From NCBI RefSeq assembly GCF_004342485.1, contig NZ_SMBU01000041.1, positions 1-41,558 of the forward strand: DNA of 41,558 nucleotides, written 5' to 3'. Below are positions 24,725-34,109 of the stretch, one piece after another. The DNA comes from Roseateles saccharophilus. GTDB taxonomy: Bacteria; Pseudomonadota; Gammaproteobacteria; Burkholderiales; Burkholderiaceae_C. The position numbers and the translations under genes are program-made. The notes under the pieces were generated by a model that saw only the letters and a program-made list of their open reading frames with translations, ran no database searches and was not told the origin of the DNA. The first letter of the stretch is position 1. Each line of letters starts with the position of its first letter.

Positions 24725-25483
24725 ATGCTCGAACTGCTCGCCAACCCGCAGACCTGGATCGCCCTCGCGACGCTGACCGCACTGGAGCTGGTGCTGGGCA
24801 TCGACAACATCATCTTCATCAGCATCCTGGTGGACAAGCTGCCCAAGGCCCGCCAGGAGCTGGCGCGGCGAGTGGGCCTGTTCGCGGCGATGTTCATGCG
24901 CATCGGCCTGCTGCTGGTACTGGCCTGGATCGTCGGCATGGTGGAGCCGCTGTTCACGCTGCCGGTCCTCGACAAGGGCATCTCGGGCCGAGACCTCATC
25001 CTCATCAGCGGCGGCCTGTTCCTGATCTGGAAGAGCACCGGCGAGATCCACGGCTCGCTCGAGGGCGAGGACGAGGCCCATGGCGGCGGCAAGGCCCGCG
25101 CGGCCTTCGGCGCCGTCATCCTGCAGATCATGCTGATCGACCTGGTGTTCTCGCTGGACTCCATCATCACGGCCGTCGGCATGGTGGACGACGTGCGCGT
25201 GATGATCGGCGCCGTGATCTGCTCGGTGGGCCTGATGATGCTGTTCGCCGGCCCCATCGGCCGCTTCGTGTCGGACCACCCGACGATCAAGATGCTGGCG
25301 CTGAGCTTCCTCGTCGTCGTCGGCGTCGTGCTGGTGGCCGAGGGCTTCGGCCACCATGTGCCCAAGGGCTATATCTACTTCGCGATGGCCTTCTCGCTGG
25401 GCGTCGAGATGATGAACATCAAGATGCGCAGGAAGGCCGCGAGCAAGGTCGTGCTGCGCCAGCAGATCCCCGGCAGCGAGTGA
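24725..25483 (+). CDS. TerC-family integral membrane protein
   Basis: A 252-residue membrane protein with about seven helices. The two family repeats are visible: ELVLGIDNIIFISI near residue 20 and LIDLVFSLDSIITAVGM near 140, both with the conserved acidic residues. TerC relatives are linked to metal export, especially manganese, during protein secretion. No tellurite genes are nearby. It converges on the DUF6445 gene with only ten bases between. Confidence 0.92.
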   Translation: MLELLANPQTWIALATLTALELVLGIDNIIFISILVDKLPKARQELARRVGLFAAMFMRIGLLLVLAWIVGMVEPLFTLPVLDKGISGRDLILISGGLFLIWKSTGEIHGSLEGEDEAHGGGKARAAFGAVILQIMLIDLVFSLDSIITAVGMVDDVRVMIGAVICSVGLMMLFAGPIGRFVSDHPTIKMLALSFLVVVGVVLVAEGFGHHVPKGYIYFAMAFSLGVEMMNIKMRRKAASKVVLRQQIPGSE

Positions 25484-25493
25484 CCAAGGCCTG

Positions 25494-26180
25494 TCAACGC
25501 GCCATCCAGAAGAACACCGCCGTCATGCGGCGCTCGGCCAGCGCCTCGCCGACATAGGCCGAGGCGCTGTGGATCAGGTCGGCGCGGTAGAGCAGCAGGC
25601 GGTTGAAGCGCGCATCGACCGCGACGTCGGGAACGAACAGGCCGTTGGGCACGAAGCGCGTGCCGAAGGCCTCCACCAGGTTCGCGAAGCGCGACGGCAC
25701 GCAGTTGCCGCCGAGCCGGCCGTCCGGATGGACCACGCGGAAGAAGGACGTGCCGGCATGGGCCGGGATGTCGGGCGACAGATAGAGCACGGCGGCGTAG
25801 GTGCACAGCGCGCGCGAGTCGGTGTGCGGCTTGACGCGGCCCTCGCCCATGCCCACCACCTGCACGCAGTTGTGGTTGATGCGGTCGGTGGCGCCCACCT
25901 GCGGCGCATAGACCTTACGGCAGCCGGTCTGCTTCAGCATCCAGCGCTCCAGCGGCGCCAGCTCCCCGGCCGTCAGCCCGGGCTGCAGGCGCATGCCCGG
26001 CCAGCTCTCGGGCCGGTACGGCGCGCCCAGCACCCAGTCCTGCGCGGCCAGCGCGCGTTCGCGCACGGCCATCGGATCGGGCAGCGCGTCGTCCAGCACC
26101 CAGTAGTCGCGACCGGGCCGGAGCTCGCGGTAGACGAGGCGGTTCAGCTGCGGGGCCGGAGCGCGAGGAGGCTGGCTCAT
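25494..26180 (-). CDS. DUF6445-like protein, probable Fe(II)/2-oxoglutarate oxygenase fold
   Basis: A 228-residue protein. The HTD motif in VKPHTDSRALCTYAAVLYLSP and the distal His in LYRADLIHSASAYVG are arranged as in Fe(II)/2-oxoglutarate oxygenases of the prolyl-hydroxylase type, as in DUF6445. The sequence RHTMSQPPRAP around the ATG at 26180 leaves other starts possible, but this gives the usual length. The substrate is unknown. It is divergent from the DUF1801 gene. Confidence 0.7.
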   Translation of the reverse strand: MSQPPRAPAPQLNRLVYRELRPGRDYWVLDDALPDPMAVRERALAAQDWVLGAPYRPESWPGMRLQPGLTAGELAPLERWMLKQTGCRKVYAPQVGATDRINHNCVQVVGMGEGRVKPHTDSRALCTYAAVLYLSPDIPAHAGTSFFRVVHPDGRLGGNCVPSRFANLVEAFGTRFVPNGLFVPDVAVDARFNRLLLYRADLIHSASAYVGEALAERRMTAVFFWMAR

Positions 26181-26207
26181 GGTGTGGCGGGAGTCTAATG
26201 AAGGCCC

Positions 26208-26606
26208 ATGGACGGCATCTTTCATTTCCCTGCCGCGGCCCGGCGCGATGCCGCCGTCGAGGCCTGGATGGCGGCCCGCCCGGTCGAACTGGGCGGCCTC
26301 GCGCGGCAGTGGTTCGACGCCATGCGCAGCTGTGGCGCCGATGTGCGCGAGCTGCTGCACGACGGCCACCCCACCGCCTGCGTGGGCGATGCGGCCTTCG
26401 GCTATGTCAACGCATTCACCGTGCATGTCAACGTCGGCTTCTTCAAGGGCGCCGAGCTGGCCGACCCCGCGGGCCTGCTGCAGGGCAGCGGCAAGGCCAT
26501 GCGCCACGTCAAGCTCAGGCCTGGCGAGCCCGTCGATGCCGCGGCCCTGCAGGCCCTGATCGCGGCGGCCTGCGCCGACATGCGTCGGCGCGTCGGCGCC
26601 GGCTGA
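26208..26606 (+). CDS. DUF1801 domain protein
   Basis: A 132-residue cytoplasmic protein. The segment VHVNVGFFKGAELADPAGLLQGSGKAMRHVKL is the DUF1801 (YdhG-like) hallmark. The biochemical role of the family is not known. No strong ribosome site precedes the ATG; TCTAAT stands eight bases upstream. It is followed nine bases later by another small gene. Confidence 0.82.
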   Translation: MDGIFHFPAAARRDAAVEAWMAARPVELGGLARQWFDAMRSCGADVRELLHDGHPTACVGDAAFGYVNAFTVHVNVGFFKGAELADPAGLLQGSGKAMRHVKLRPGEPVDAAALQALIAAACADMRRRVGAG

Positions 26607-26614
26607 AGCGGGCC

Positions 26615-27004
26615 ATGACCGTGCATCTGGCGCCGTTCGTGGCCTTCGACGGCTTTGCGTTCAGCCTGGGCGTGGAAGACCTCGTCGCGCGGCTCGGCCC
26701 GCCCGAGCGCCAAGCGCGCAACGAAGCGGCGCTCAACGAGTACGACTATGGTCACAGCGTGCTGCGCTTCCAGGACGGCGGCCGGCTGGAGGAGATCACC
26801 AAGCGTGCGCCGGTGCTGCAGGTGGGCAGCGTCGCCATCCCCTTCGCTGCGCTGGCCGCCTTCGTGCGGGCCCAGGATGGCGGCGCCTTCGAGCGCGCGG
26901 GCTTTCTCGTCAGCCCGCTCTACGGCATCGCCTTCGTGCCGGAGCAGCCCGACTGGGTGACGGCGCTGGCGCGGCATTGCATCCCGACCTGGCGGGCGCT
27001 GTAG
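26615..27004 (+). CDS. Conserved-looking hypothetical protein
   Basis: A 129-residue soluble protein I do not recognise. It starts with a FVAFDGFAFSLG strand, has an EITKRAPVLQVGSVAIPFAALAAFV centre and ends WRAL. The pattern suggests a small alpha-beta domain. It is nine bases after the DUF1801 gene and probably shares its transcript. It converges on ureD. Confidence 0.62.
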   Translation: MTVHLAPFVAFDGFAFSLGVEDLVARLGPPERQARNEAALNEYDYGHSVLRFQDGGRLEEITKRAPVLQVGSVAIPFAALAAFVRAQDGGAFERAGFLVSPLYGIAFVPEQPDWVTALARHCIPTWRAL

Positions 27005-27031
27005 CCTGGCGGCCGGCCTCGCCCGAGCCGC

Positions 27032-27868
27032 TCAGGTCGCCCAGATGCGCGGGTCGCCGCCCGGCAGAGCCCACAGCCGTTCGCGCCACAGCGCGCGCAC
27101 GCGCCGCAGCGCCAGCGTCACGGCCTCGACCTCGTCGCCGACGACGCGGGCCAGCAGCACCGAGCCGCGTGCGCCGGCAAGATGGGTCAGGCCGCACAGC
27201 GGCAGCTCGGCGAGCCGCTCGCGCGCATCCGCCAGCAGCGCCTCGGCGCCGGCCAGCGTCGTCGTCTGCGCATAGGCCAGCGTACCCAGCACGCGGTGGC
27301 CCGCCAGCCCGCAGGGGCCGTCGAGCAGGGCCCGGTCGGCCGCGTCCAGCCAGCCGCGGTCCAGCCACTGGCCGCCGACCTCCAGATGCTGCAGCAGCCG
27401 GCCCTTGTCGAACGCCTGGCCAGCCGCCGGCAGGCCCAGGCCCAGCACCTCGCACGCGAACAGGCTGGCGCCCGGCGCGAGGCTCAGCCTCACCTCGTTG
27501 CGTGCCAGGCAGCCGGGGTAGGCCAGCGTCTCCTGCGGCAGCCATTCCAGCCGGGCGCCCTCGCCCACCCGGGCCACGACGACCTGGGCGGCCTCGCTGG
27601 CGTTGGAGCGGTAGAAGCGCGTCGCGGCGGGCGTCGTCACCAGCAGATGGGCACCTTCGGCCACGTCGATGTCGATGTCGAGCCGGTCGCCGCCGACAAG
27701 GCCGCCGGGCGGATGCACGAGCACGGCATGCGCGACGCCCTCGCCTTCGGGGTGGAGCGTCTTCAGCAGCCGCAGCGGGCCGTCGTGGCGGGCATGGACG
27801 CGGGTCGCGCCGGCTCCGTCGCGGGCCGCGGCCAGCGTCAGCCGTGCCGGCCAGCGGGCCTCAGACAA
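27032..27868 (-). CDS. ureD: UreD, urease accessory protein
   Basis: A 278-residue scaffold protein that, with UreF and UreG, delivers nickel to apo-urease. Family landmarks include [18 protein letters not shown] (about 51-68), [12 protein letters not shown] and [13 protein letters not shown]. The start is TTG at 27868, overlapping ureG by eight bases; the next in-frame start is too far inside the family core. It is the last gene of the amidase-ureEFGD cluster, an order seen in Bacillus-type operons (ABCEFGD) rather than the usual betaproteobacterial DABCEFG. Confidence 0.92.
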   Translation of the reverse strand: MSEARWPARLTLAAARDGAGATRVHARHDGPLRLLKTLHPEGEGVAHAVLVHPPGGLVGGDRLDIDIDVAEGAHLLVTTPAATRFYRSNASEAAQVVVARVGEGARLEWLPQETLAYPGCLARNEVRLSLAPGASLFACEVLGLGLPAAGQAFDKGRLLQHLEVGGQWLDRGWLDAADRALLDGPCGLAGHRVLGTLAYAQTTTLAGAEALLADARERLAELPLCGLTHLAGARGSVLLARVVGDEVEAVTLALRRVRALWRERLWALPGGDPRIWAT

Positions 27869-28508
27869 GCAGGCCCTTCTTCTCGATGAAGGCGACGACT
27901 TCGGCCAGGCCTTCGCGGGTCTTGAGGTTGGTCATGACCCAGGGCTTCACGGGCCGCATGCGTGCGGTGTCGCTGCGCATCACGCCGAGGTCGGCGCCGA
28001 CATGCGGGGCCAGGTCGGTCTTGTTGATGACGAAGAGGTCGCTCTTCGTGATGCCGGGGCCGCCCTTGCGCGGGATCTTCTCGCCGGCGGCCACGTCGAT
28101 GACGTAGATCGTCAGGTCACTGAGCTCAGGGCTGAAGGTGGCGGCAAGGTTGTCGCCGCCGCTCTCGACGAAGACGATGTCGGCATCCGGGAACTTCTCC
28201 AGCATGCGGTCCACGGCCTCGAGGTTGATGGAGCAGTCCTCGCGGATGGCGGTGTGGGGGCAGCCGCCCGTCTCCACGCCCATGATGCGTTCGGGTTCCA
28301 GCGCGCCGGCCACGGTCAGCAGGCGCTGGTCTTCCTTGGTGTAGATGTCGTTGGTGACGACGACGAGGTCCCAGCGCTCGCGCATGCTTTTGCAGAGCAT
28401 CTCGACGAGGGTGGTCTTGCCCGAGCCCACCGGGCCGCCGACGCCGACGCGCAGCGGCGGCAGTTTCTTGGTGCGATTCGGAATGGCGTGCAGCGGTGCG
28501 GTGGTCAT
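27861..28508 (-). CDS. ureG: UreG, urease accessory GTPase
   Basis: A 215-residue SIMIBI GTPase that powers nickel insertion into urease. The P-loop GPVGSGKT is at 25-32, and the nickel-binding CPH motif is at 83-85 ([11 protein letters not shown]). [16 protein letters not shown] and [15 protein letters not shown] complete the family pattern. The ATG at 28508 overlaps the ureF stop by four bases (ATGA). Confidence 0.97.
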   Translation of the reverse strand: MTTAPLHAIPNRTKKLPPLRVGVGGPVGSGKTTLVEMLCKSMRERWDLVVVTNDIYTKEDQRLLTVAGALEPERIMGVETGGCPHTAIREDCSINLEAVDRMLEKFPDADIVFVESGGDNLAATFSPELSDLTIYVIDVAAGEKIPRKGGPGITKSDLFVINKTDLAPHVGADLGVMRSDTARMRPVKPWVMTNLKTREGLAEVVAFIEKKGLLV

Positions 28509-29191
28509 GAGCGGAACAGGCGTGAATACTGGGTTTCGTGGCGGGCGCCGTGGACGCCGAGCAGCGGCGCGAAGGCCATCGGCTCCGGCGCGGCGATCGC
28601 GACCACCACGGCCTGTGGAATGCCTTGCACGAGGCGTGCCAGCAGACGCTGGCCGGCGGTCTGGCCGAGAGGCACGCAACGCACGGCAGCCTGCATCAAG
28701 TTCTCGGCCCAGCCGAAGGCGATGGCCTGCAGCGCCGGCTCCAGCGCCGCATCGCGCGAAGCGGCAGCGGCCCCCATGACGACCGGCCAGGTGGCTGCGG
28801 GCCTGAGGCCTTGCAGCAGCGGCAGCACAGGCGCATCCGGCAACAGGCCCTGCATCCAGACGAGCAGGCTGCGGCCCATCTGCTGAGCCTGCTGCAGGCT
28901 TTCGGCCGTCTCGCGGGTCTGCAGCACCCAGGCGTTGAGTTCGGCAAGCCGCGCGCCATCGAGTGCCAGCGTCGCCGCATGGGCGGCCGCGGCCACCGGC
29001 AGCTCGGCGCGGGCCTGCACGAGTTCGAGCTGGTTCAGCAGCCAGGCGCCGGCGCTGGCCTCGTCGTACACGACGCCGGCATCGACCGCCGCCTCCAGGC
29101 CCTCGGAATAGCTGAAGCCGCCGACCGGCAGGGCCGGCGACGCCAGCCAGAGCAGGTGCAGCAGCGCGGGCTCATCCCCGCGGGCCTGCAT
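28505..29191 (-). CDS. ureF: UreF, urease accessory protein
   Basis: A 228-residue helical protein that forms the UreD-UreF-UreG activation complex. The N-terminal [24 protein letters not shown] is diagnostic. The ATG at 29191 is the first family-like start. It is 58 bases after ureE, and that gap can form alternative hairpins. The stop overlaps ureG. Confidence 0.94.
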   Translation of the reverse strand: MQARGDEPALLHLLWLASPALPVGGFSYSEGLEAAVDAGVVYDEASAGAWLLNQLELVQARAELPVAAAAHAATLALDGARLAELNAWVLQTRETAESLQQAQQMGRSLLVWMQGLLPDAPVLPLLQGLRPAATWPVVMGAAAASRDAALEPALQAIAFGWAENLMQAAVRCVPLGQTAGQRLLARLVQGIPQAVVVAIAAPEPMAFAPLLGVHGARHETQYSRLFRS

Positions 29192-29249
29192 GCCCGCAGT
29201 CCTTTGCCAGACACAAGGCGGTCCGCAGGGGACTGCCTCGTGTCCGGGC

Positions 29250-29888
29250 TCAGTGCTTGTGGTCATGGCCGTGGTCATGGCCGCAGCCGGGGCCGTGCAC
29301 ATGGCCTTCGTCGTGCGCCTTGACCGGAATGGCCAGCGGCTTACGTGCGGGCGGCTCAGCGGCATGCCCGTGGTGCTCGTGGGCATGGTCATGCCCATGA
29401 TCGTGGCCGTGATGATGGTGGCCGTGGCCGCCCCCCTCGCCATAGGCCCCGCCCTCGGGCTCGAAGGCGGCCTGGGCCTCAGTGACGATGAGGTGCTGGC
29501 GGCGCAGCATGTCGGCCAGCACGGCATCGGGCTCGAACTGCAGCAGCTCGGGGCTCAGCTCCAGCGGCACATGGCGGTTGCCGAGGTGGTAGGCGGCGCG
29601 CAGCAGGTCGAAGGGCGAACCATGCTCGGCGCAGTGGCGCACCTGCAGCACGGGCTGGGCTGCGGCGACGACGCGCAGCAGCGTGCCGTCCTCGGCGACG
29701 AGCACGTCGCCGCCGCGCAGTGCGGTGCCGCGCGGCAGCACGACGCCGATCTCGCGGCCCGTGGAGTCGGTGGCGGCGAAGCGGCTCTTGCTGCGCGTGT
29801 CCCAGTCGAGTTCGAGGGTGGGGGCGCGCTTGACGAGGACGGCGGCGAGGCCGGCGCCGCCGGCGATGCGTTTGGTGGCGTGGATCAT
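29250..29888 (-). CDS. ureE: UreE, nickel metallochaperone
   Basis: A 212-residue nickel-binding chaperone. The metal-site motif HLGNRH is at 101-106. The C-terminus has two His-rich blocks, about 155-175 and 192-212, linked by a Pro-rich segment, a long nickel-storage tail. The ATG at 29888 (MIHATKRIA) fits the family start. It follows the amidase gene by 19 bases, so both are probably on one transcript. Confidence 0.95.
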   Translation of the reverse strand: MIHATKRIAGGAGLAAVLVKRAPTLELDWDTRSKSRFAATDSTGREIGVVLPRGTALRGGDVLVAEDGTLLRVVAAAQPVLQVRHCAEHGSPFDLLRAAYHLGNRHVPLELSPELLQFEPDAVLADMLRRQHLIVTEAQAAFEPEGGAYGEGGGHGHHHHGHDHGHDHAHEHHGHAAEPPARKPLAIPVKAHDEGHVHGPGCGHDHGHDHKH

Positions 29889-29907
29889 GACGCCAGTGTG
29901 CACGACA

Positions 29908-31494
29908 TCAACCGGCGTTGGCCTTGAACAGCGGTTCCCGGCGCAGCTTCGTGCGCTGCTCGTAGTCTGCCGCCAGGGCCAGCAGCTTGGCGTCCGTCCA
30001 GGCCGTACCGAAGAAGCTCAGGCCCACGGGCAGGCCGCTGACCTGGCCCATCGGCACGGTCACATGCGGATAGCCGGCCACGGCGGCGGGCGTGGTGGCG
30101 GCGGGCGTGGTGTCCTGGTCGCCCTTGACGACGTCGGTGAGCCAGGCCGGGCCGGAGGTGGGCGCGACGATGGCGTCGAGCCTGTGCGCCTTCAGCATCG
30201 CGTCTATGCCCTGGGCGCGCGCGGCGCGCTGGCCGGTGGCGAGGGCCTTCAGGTATCTGGGCGCCTTCAGGCCGCCAGCCTGCACGGACGCGACCGAGGC
30301 CTCGAACCATTCCTGGCCGAACAGCGCCAGCGTCTCGGGGTGGGCCTGGTTGAAGGCGACGAGGTCGGCCAGGGTCCTGAAGGGGCCGCCGGGCGCGAAG
30401 TCGCGCAGGTAGTCGGCCATGGCCGGCGCCATCTCGTTGGTCATCACTTCCAGCTCGCCCGCGCTCATGGCCGGCAGCTGCGGCAACTGCGCGCGCACCA
30501 GCGTCGCGCCGGCGGCTTCGAGCGCCTGCAACGCGGCATCGAACAACGCGACGGTGGCGCGGCCATGGCCTTCGACGAGGTTGGTCGCCACGCCCAGGCG
30601 CCGCCCCTTCAGCGCGCCGGCGGGCAGCTTCAGCAGCGCGTCGCGGTCGAAGCGGCCCTGCTGGGCGCGCGTGGCCGGGTCGGCCGGGTCCACACCGGCC
30701 AGGGCCCAGAGCAGCAGGGCCACATCGGCGACGCTGCGGCACATGGCGCCGGCGGTGTCCTGCGAGAACGCGATGGGCACGATGCCGTAGCGCGACACCA
30801 GGCCCAGCGTCGGCTTGATGCCCACCAGGCCCTGCACGGCAGCGGGCGACGTGACGGAGCCGTCCGTCTCGGTGCCCACGCCCAGCAGCGCGAGGTTGGC
30901 CGCCAGCGCCGCGCCGGTGCCCGAGGAGGAGCCGCTGGGCGTGCGGTCCAGCGCATAGGGGTTGAGCGTCTGGCCACCGCGCGAGCTCCAGCCGCTGACC
31001 GAGGCCTTGCCGCGGAAATTGGCCCATTCCGACAGATTGGTCTTGCCGAGGATGACGGCGCCCGCTTCGCGCAGCCGCGCCACCAGCGTCGCGTCGCGCG
31101 GCACTGGCACGCCGGCCAGCGCGATGGAGCCGGCCGTGTTGGACATGCGGTCGTGCGTGGCGATGTTGTCCTTGATGAGCACCGGCAGGCCGTGCAGCGG
31201 GCCGCGCAGCTTGCCGGCGGCGCGCTCGGCGTCCAGCGCGGCGGCGAGCGCTTCGGCATCGGGGTTGAGCTCGATGACGCTGTTCAGCTTGGGGCCGGCG
31301 CGGTCCACCGCCGCGATGCGGGCGAGGTAGGCCTGCGTCAGCGCCAGCGATGTGAGCTCGCCCGCGGCCATCCGCCGGCTCGCATCGGCGGCGCCCAGCT
31401 CGGCCCAGCGGAAGCCGGAGCCGGTCATCGCTGCGGAGGCCGTGGCGGCGGCCGAGAGCGCCGGCGCGGCGCTAAGGAAGTTGCGACGTTTCAT
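29908..31494 (-). CDS. Amidase-signature family hydrolase with an export signal
   Basis: A 528-residue amidase. The N-terminus [21 protein letters not shown] has a twin-arginine and looks like a Tat signal, so the enzyme is probably exported folded. The Ser-cisSer-Lys triad regions are clear: [12 protein letters not shown] with the catalytic Lys, [16 protein letters not shown], and [23 protein letters not shown]. The substrate is not evident; family members cleave many amides. It stands where ureABC would be expected, directly upstream of ureE on the same strand. Confidence 0.92.
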   Translation of the reverse strand: MKRRNFLSAAPALSAAATASAAMTGSGFRWAELGAADASRRMAAGELTSLALTQAYLARIAAVDRAGPKLNSVIELNPDAEALAAALDAERAAGKLRGPLHGLPVLIKDNIATHDRMSNTAGSIALAGVPVPRDATLVARLREAGAVILGKTNLSEWANFRGKASVSGWSSRGGQTLNPYALDRTPSGSSSGTGAALAANLALLGVGTETDGSVTSPAAVQGLVGIKPTLGLVSRYGIVPIAFSQDTAGAMCRSVADVALLLWALAGVDPADPATRAQQGRFDRDALLKLPAGALKGRRLGVATNLVEGHGRATVALFDAALQALEAAGATLVRAQLPQLPAMSAGELEVMTNEMAPAMADYLRDFAPGGPFRTLADLVAFNQAHPETLALFGQEWFEASVASVQAGGLKAPRYLKALATGQRAARAQGIDAMLKAHRLDAIVAPTSGPAWLTDVVKGDQDTTPAATTPAAVAGYPHVTVPMGQVSGLPVGLSFFGTAWTDAKLLALAADYEQRTKLRREPLFKANAG

Positions 31495-31512
31495 GTCGGA
31501 GATGCTCCTGGC

Positions 31513-31541
31513 TTGTGATCGCAGAGGGCGCCGGTTAGTAT
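31513..31541 (+). promoter_or_regulatory. Predicted promoter of the toxin-antitoxin pair
   Basis: TTGTGA (31513-31518) and TAGTAT (31536-31541) are 17 bases apart, each matching the sigma70 consensus at four of six positions. The predicted start near 31548 falls on the adjacent palindrome. Confidence 0.5.
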
Positions 31542-31547
31542 TACAGA

Positions 31548-31557
31548 CGTTATAACG
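31548..31557. promoter_or_regulatory. Perfect 10-bp palindrome before the antitoxin gene, likely autoregulatory operator
   Basis: CGTTATAACG is its own reverse complement, lies at the predicted transcription start and ten bases before the antitoxin ATG. AbrB/MazE antitoxins bind such AT-rich palindromes in their own promoters. Binding is inferred. Confidence 0.55.
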
Positions 31558-31567
31558 GAGTCAATCC

Positions 31568-31792
31568 ATGAGCGCACTCAAACTGACCCAGATCGGCAAC
31601 TCGGTGGGCGTCATCCTGCCCAAGGAAGTGCTGGCGCGGCTGAAGGTGGAAAAGGGTGATGTGCTCTATCTCTCCGAAGCCGTCAACGGCGTGCTGCTGA
31701 CGCCCTACAGCCCCGAGTTCGAAGAACAGATGGACGCGGCGCGCGACATCATGAAGAAGCGCCGTGCCGTGCTGCACGAGCTGGCCAAATGA
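31568..31792 (+). CDS. AbrB/MazE-type antitoxin
   Basis: A 74-residue protein with a swapped-hairpin DNA-binding domain (LTQIGNSVGVILPKEVLARLKVEKGDVLYLSE, about 5-36) and a charged C-terminal tail likely to contact the toxin. GGAG precedes the ATG by seven bases. It overlaps the toxin gene by four bases (ATGA), the usual arrangement of a toxin-antitoxin operon. Confidence 0.9.
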   Translation: MSALKLTQIGNSVGVILPKEVLARLKVEKGDVLYLSEAVNGVLLTPYSPEFEEQMDAARDIMKKRRAVLHELAK

Positions 31793-32187
31793 GCGGGCCG
31801 CCGCGCCAGTGGCGCTGGCTGAATGCCGACGTATTGCAGGCCGTGCATCTGGAGCAGCTCGCCGAGCACGGCGGCGCGCCCGGCACCCGCGATGAAGGCC
31901 TGTTCGAGTCCGCTCTCGCCCGGCCGCAGAACCTGGCCCTGTACGGCGAGCCCGACGTCTTCGACCTCGCTGCCGCCTACGCCGTGGGCCTAGCCAAGAA
32001 CCACCCCTTCATCGACGGCAACAAGCGCACCGCCTATGTCGCGATGGAACTCTTCCTGGTGCTGAACGGCTGCGAGCTGACGGCCGACGATGCCAGCGCC
32101 ACGCTGACCATGCTCTCCGTCGCCGCCGGCGACATCGACGAACCCACGCTCGCGCAATGGCTGCGCCAGCACACCGCAAACCGCTGA
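31789..32187 (+). CDS. Doc-family (Fic fold) toxin
   Basis: A 132-residue death-on-curing type protein. The motif HPFIDGNKRTA at about 69-79 is the Fic/Doc active-site loop. Doc phosphorylates the elongation factor EF-Tu and stops translation. It is paired with an AbrB/MazE-type antitoxin rather than Phd, a pairing also known from other genomes. Four bases after its stop comes the crotonase gene. Confidence 0.92.
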   Translation: MSGPPRQWRWLNADVLQAVHLEQLAEHGGAPGTRDEGLFESALARPQNLALYGEPDVFDLAAAYAVGLAKNHPFIDGNKRTAYVAMELFLVLNGCELTADDASATLTMLSVAAGDIDEPTLAQWLRQHTANR

Positions 32188-32191
32188 ACCC

Positions 32192-33004
32192 ATGCAACTC
32201 GAAACCCTGACCCTCTCCGTCCAGGACCATGTCGCCACCGTCCGCCTGAACCGGCCCGACAAGGCCAATGCGATGAACTCGACGATGTGGCAGGACATCC
32301 GCCTCGCCTTCGACTGGCTGGATTCCCAGGCCCAGGCCCGGGTCGCCGTGCTGGAGGGCGAAGGCCGGCACTTCACCGCCGGCATCGACCTGCAGATGAT
32401 GATGGGCCTGGCACCGCAGATCCAGGACCCCTGCGACGGCCGCACCCGCGAGGGCCTGCGCCGCGTCATCCTCGACATGCAGGACACGCTGACCAGCCTG
32501 GAGCGCTGCCGCAAGCCGGTGCTCGCGGCCATCCACGGCGCCTGCGTGGGCGGCGGCATCGACCTGATCTGCGCGGCCGACATGCGCTACTGCAGCGCCG
32601 ACGCCTATTTCTCAATCAAGGAGATCGACATCGGCATGGTGGCCGACGTGGGCACGCTGCAGCGCCTGCCCAAGATCGTCGGCTCGCAGGGCCTGGTGCG
32701 CGAGCTGGCCTACACGGGCCGCCGCGTGGAGGCCGCCGAGGCGCGCGAGATCGGCCTCGTGAACCGCGTGTTCGACGGCCGCGAGGCGCTGCAGGCCGGG
32801 GTGCACGAGATCGCCGCGGCCATCGCCGCCAAGTCGCCGCTGTCCATCCGCGGCACCAAGGAGATGCTGAACTACGCCCGCGACCACTCGGTGGCCGACG
32901 GCCTCAACTACATCGCGACCTGGAACGCCGCGATGCTGATGAGCGAGGACCTGACCCAGGCCATGATGGCCGGCAATGGCGCGGCGCCCGCGTTCCGCGA
33001 CTGA
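32192..33004 (+). CDS. Delta(3,5)-delta(2,4)-dienoyl-CoA isomerase-like crotonase
   Basis: A 270-residue enoyl-CoA hydratase/isomerase. The active-site block GACVGGGIDLICAADMRYCS, then FSIKEIDIGMVADVGTLQRLP, matches ECH1, including the three acids Asp124, Glu144 and Asp152, spaced 20 and 8 residues apart as Asp176, Glu196 and Asp204 are in the rat enzyme. It would shift double bonds so that unsaturated fatty acids with odd-numbered bonds, such as oleate, can be beta-oxidised. It starts four bases after the Doc gene with no clear ribosome site. Confidence 0.88.
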   Translation: MQLETLTLSVQDHVATVRLNRPDKANAMNSTMWQDIRLAFDWLDSQAQARVAVLEGEGRHFTAGIDLQMMMGLAPQIQDPCDGRTREGLRRVILDMQDTLTSLERCRKPVLAAIHGACVGGGIDLICAADMRYCSADAYFSIKEIDIGMVADVGTLQRLPKIVGSQGLVRELAYTGRRVEAAEAREIGLVNRVFDGREALQAGVHEIAAAIAAKSPLSIRGTKEMLNYARDHSVADGLNYIATWNAAMLMSEDLTQAMMAGNGAAPAFRD

Positions 33005-33105
33005 GCCGGCGGTCGCTGACACCGGCATCGGCGACAGGCAAATCCCGAGAGCACCCCCAGCACCACGGTGTTAGGTTGACGCCTCCAACTCAGACGGAGG
33101 CAAAA

Positions 33106-34095
33106 ATGGCTTGGCAAGGCTTGAAGGCAAAGGGTCTGGTGGCGGCGCTGGCCGCCGTGGCGGCTTTGGCCGCGTTGCCGGCGCGTGCGTCGGATGAGAG
33201 CGGCCTGGGTCTGGGCTCAGGCCACTCGGCGCCGCCGGAAATCTCCTTCATCCAGTTCCAGTCGCCCAACCTCGCTGCGCCCGGCACGATGCTGACCATC
33301 GAGGGCAAGCTGAGTCTGCCGCGGCATGTCGGCGAGCGGGGCGAGGCCAGCCGGCGCAAGCTGCCGGCAGTGCTGATCCTGCACGGCTCGTCGGGCGTCG
33401 ACTCGCGCGGCGACTTCTACGAGGCCGCGCTCAATGCCGCCGGCATCGCCACGCTGCAGATCGACATGTGGCAGGCGCGCGGCATCAGCGGCGCCGGCCA
33501 GCGGCCCGCCGCCCCCATCCTGACCTATCCCGATGCCTTCTCGGCCCTCGCCTTCCTCGCGAAGCAGCCGGGCATCGACGGCAGCCGCATCGGCGTGCTC
33601 GGTTTTTCCTGGGGCGGCCTCGTTAGCATGGGCACGGCCGAGCGCCTGTACGCAGGCCAGTTTGGCGGCGGCCTCACGTTCAAGGCCCATGTGGCGCACT
33701 ACCCGGTGTGCTACGCCTGGAACAACACGGCGCTGCTCGCCGCGGTGCACAGCACGCCCGCGCACTACGGCGTGCAGTGGCTCAACCTCACCGGCGCGCC
33801 GGTGCTGATCGAGGTCGGCACCAAGGACGACTACGACAACGGCAGCGCCCCCTGCGAGGCGCTGGCGCAGTCGGTCAACGCCAGCAACGGCGGCATCGTC
33901 AGCGTGAACGCCTACCCCGGCGCCACGCATGGCTGGGACCGGCTGATGGTGCCGATGACCGTGGCAGACCCCTTCGCCAACCAGGGAAGCTACTTCAGCA
34001 CCGGCGTGCCGCCGACGGTGCACTTCACGCCCGATGTCGAGCAGGCCTACCTGTCACGCTCACGCGTCGTGCGCTTCTTCGCGAAGCATCTGTAG
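33106..34095 (+). CDS. Exported dienelactone hydrolase-like alpha/beta hydrolase
   Basis: A 329-residue hydrolase. GGAGG stands five bases before the ATG at 33106, and residues 1-29 form a signal peptide ending ARAS, so it is periplasmic or secreted. The nucleophile elbow GFSWGG has Ser168; the acid is in GTKDDYD (241-242) and the base is His275 (ATHGWD). It resembles the dienelactone hydrolase family but with Ser instead of the Cys of the classic enzyme. The substrate is unknown. Confidence 0.85.
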   Translation: MAWQGLKAKGLVAALAAVAALAALPARASDESGLGLGSGHSAPPEISFIQFQSPNLAAPGTMLTIEGKLSLPRHVGERGEASRRKLPAVLILHGSSGVDSRGDFYEAALNAAGIATLQIDMWQARGISGAGQRPAAPILTYPDAFSALAFLAKQPGIDGSRIGVLGFSWGGLVSMGTAERLYAGQFGGGLTFKAHVAHYPVCYAWNNTALLAAVHSTPAHYGVQWLNLTGAPVLIEVGTKDDYDNGSAPCEALAQSVNASNGGIVSVNAYPGATHGWDRLMVPMTVADPFANQGSYFSTGVPPTVHFTPDVEQAYLSRSRVVRFFAKHL

Positions 34096-34109
34096 CCGCG
34101 AGCTGACGC

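Noticed and set aside
32287-34095. A 602-residue open frame that would join the crotonase region to the hydrolase
   Set aside because: The first half is an out-of-frame reading of the crotonase gene; the hydrolase has its own GGAGG site, ATG and signal peptide at 33106.
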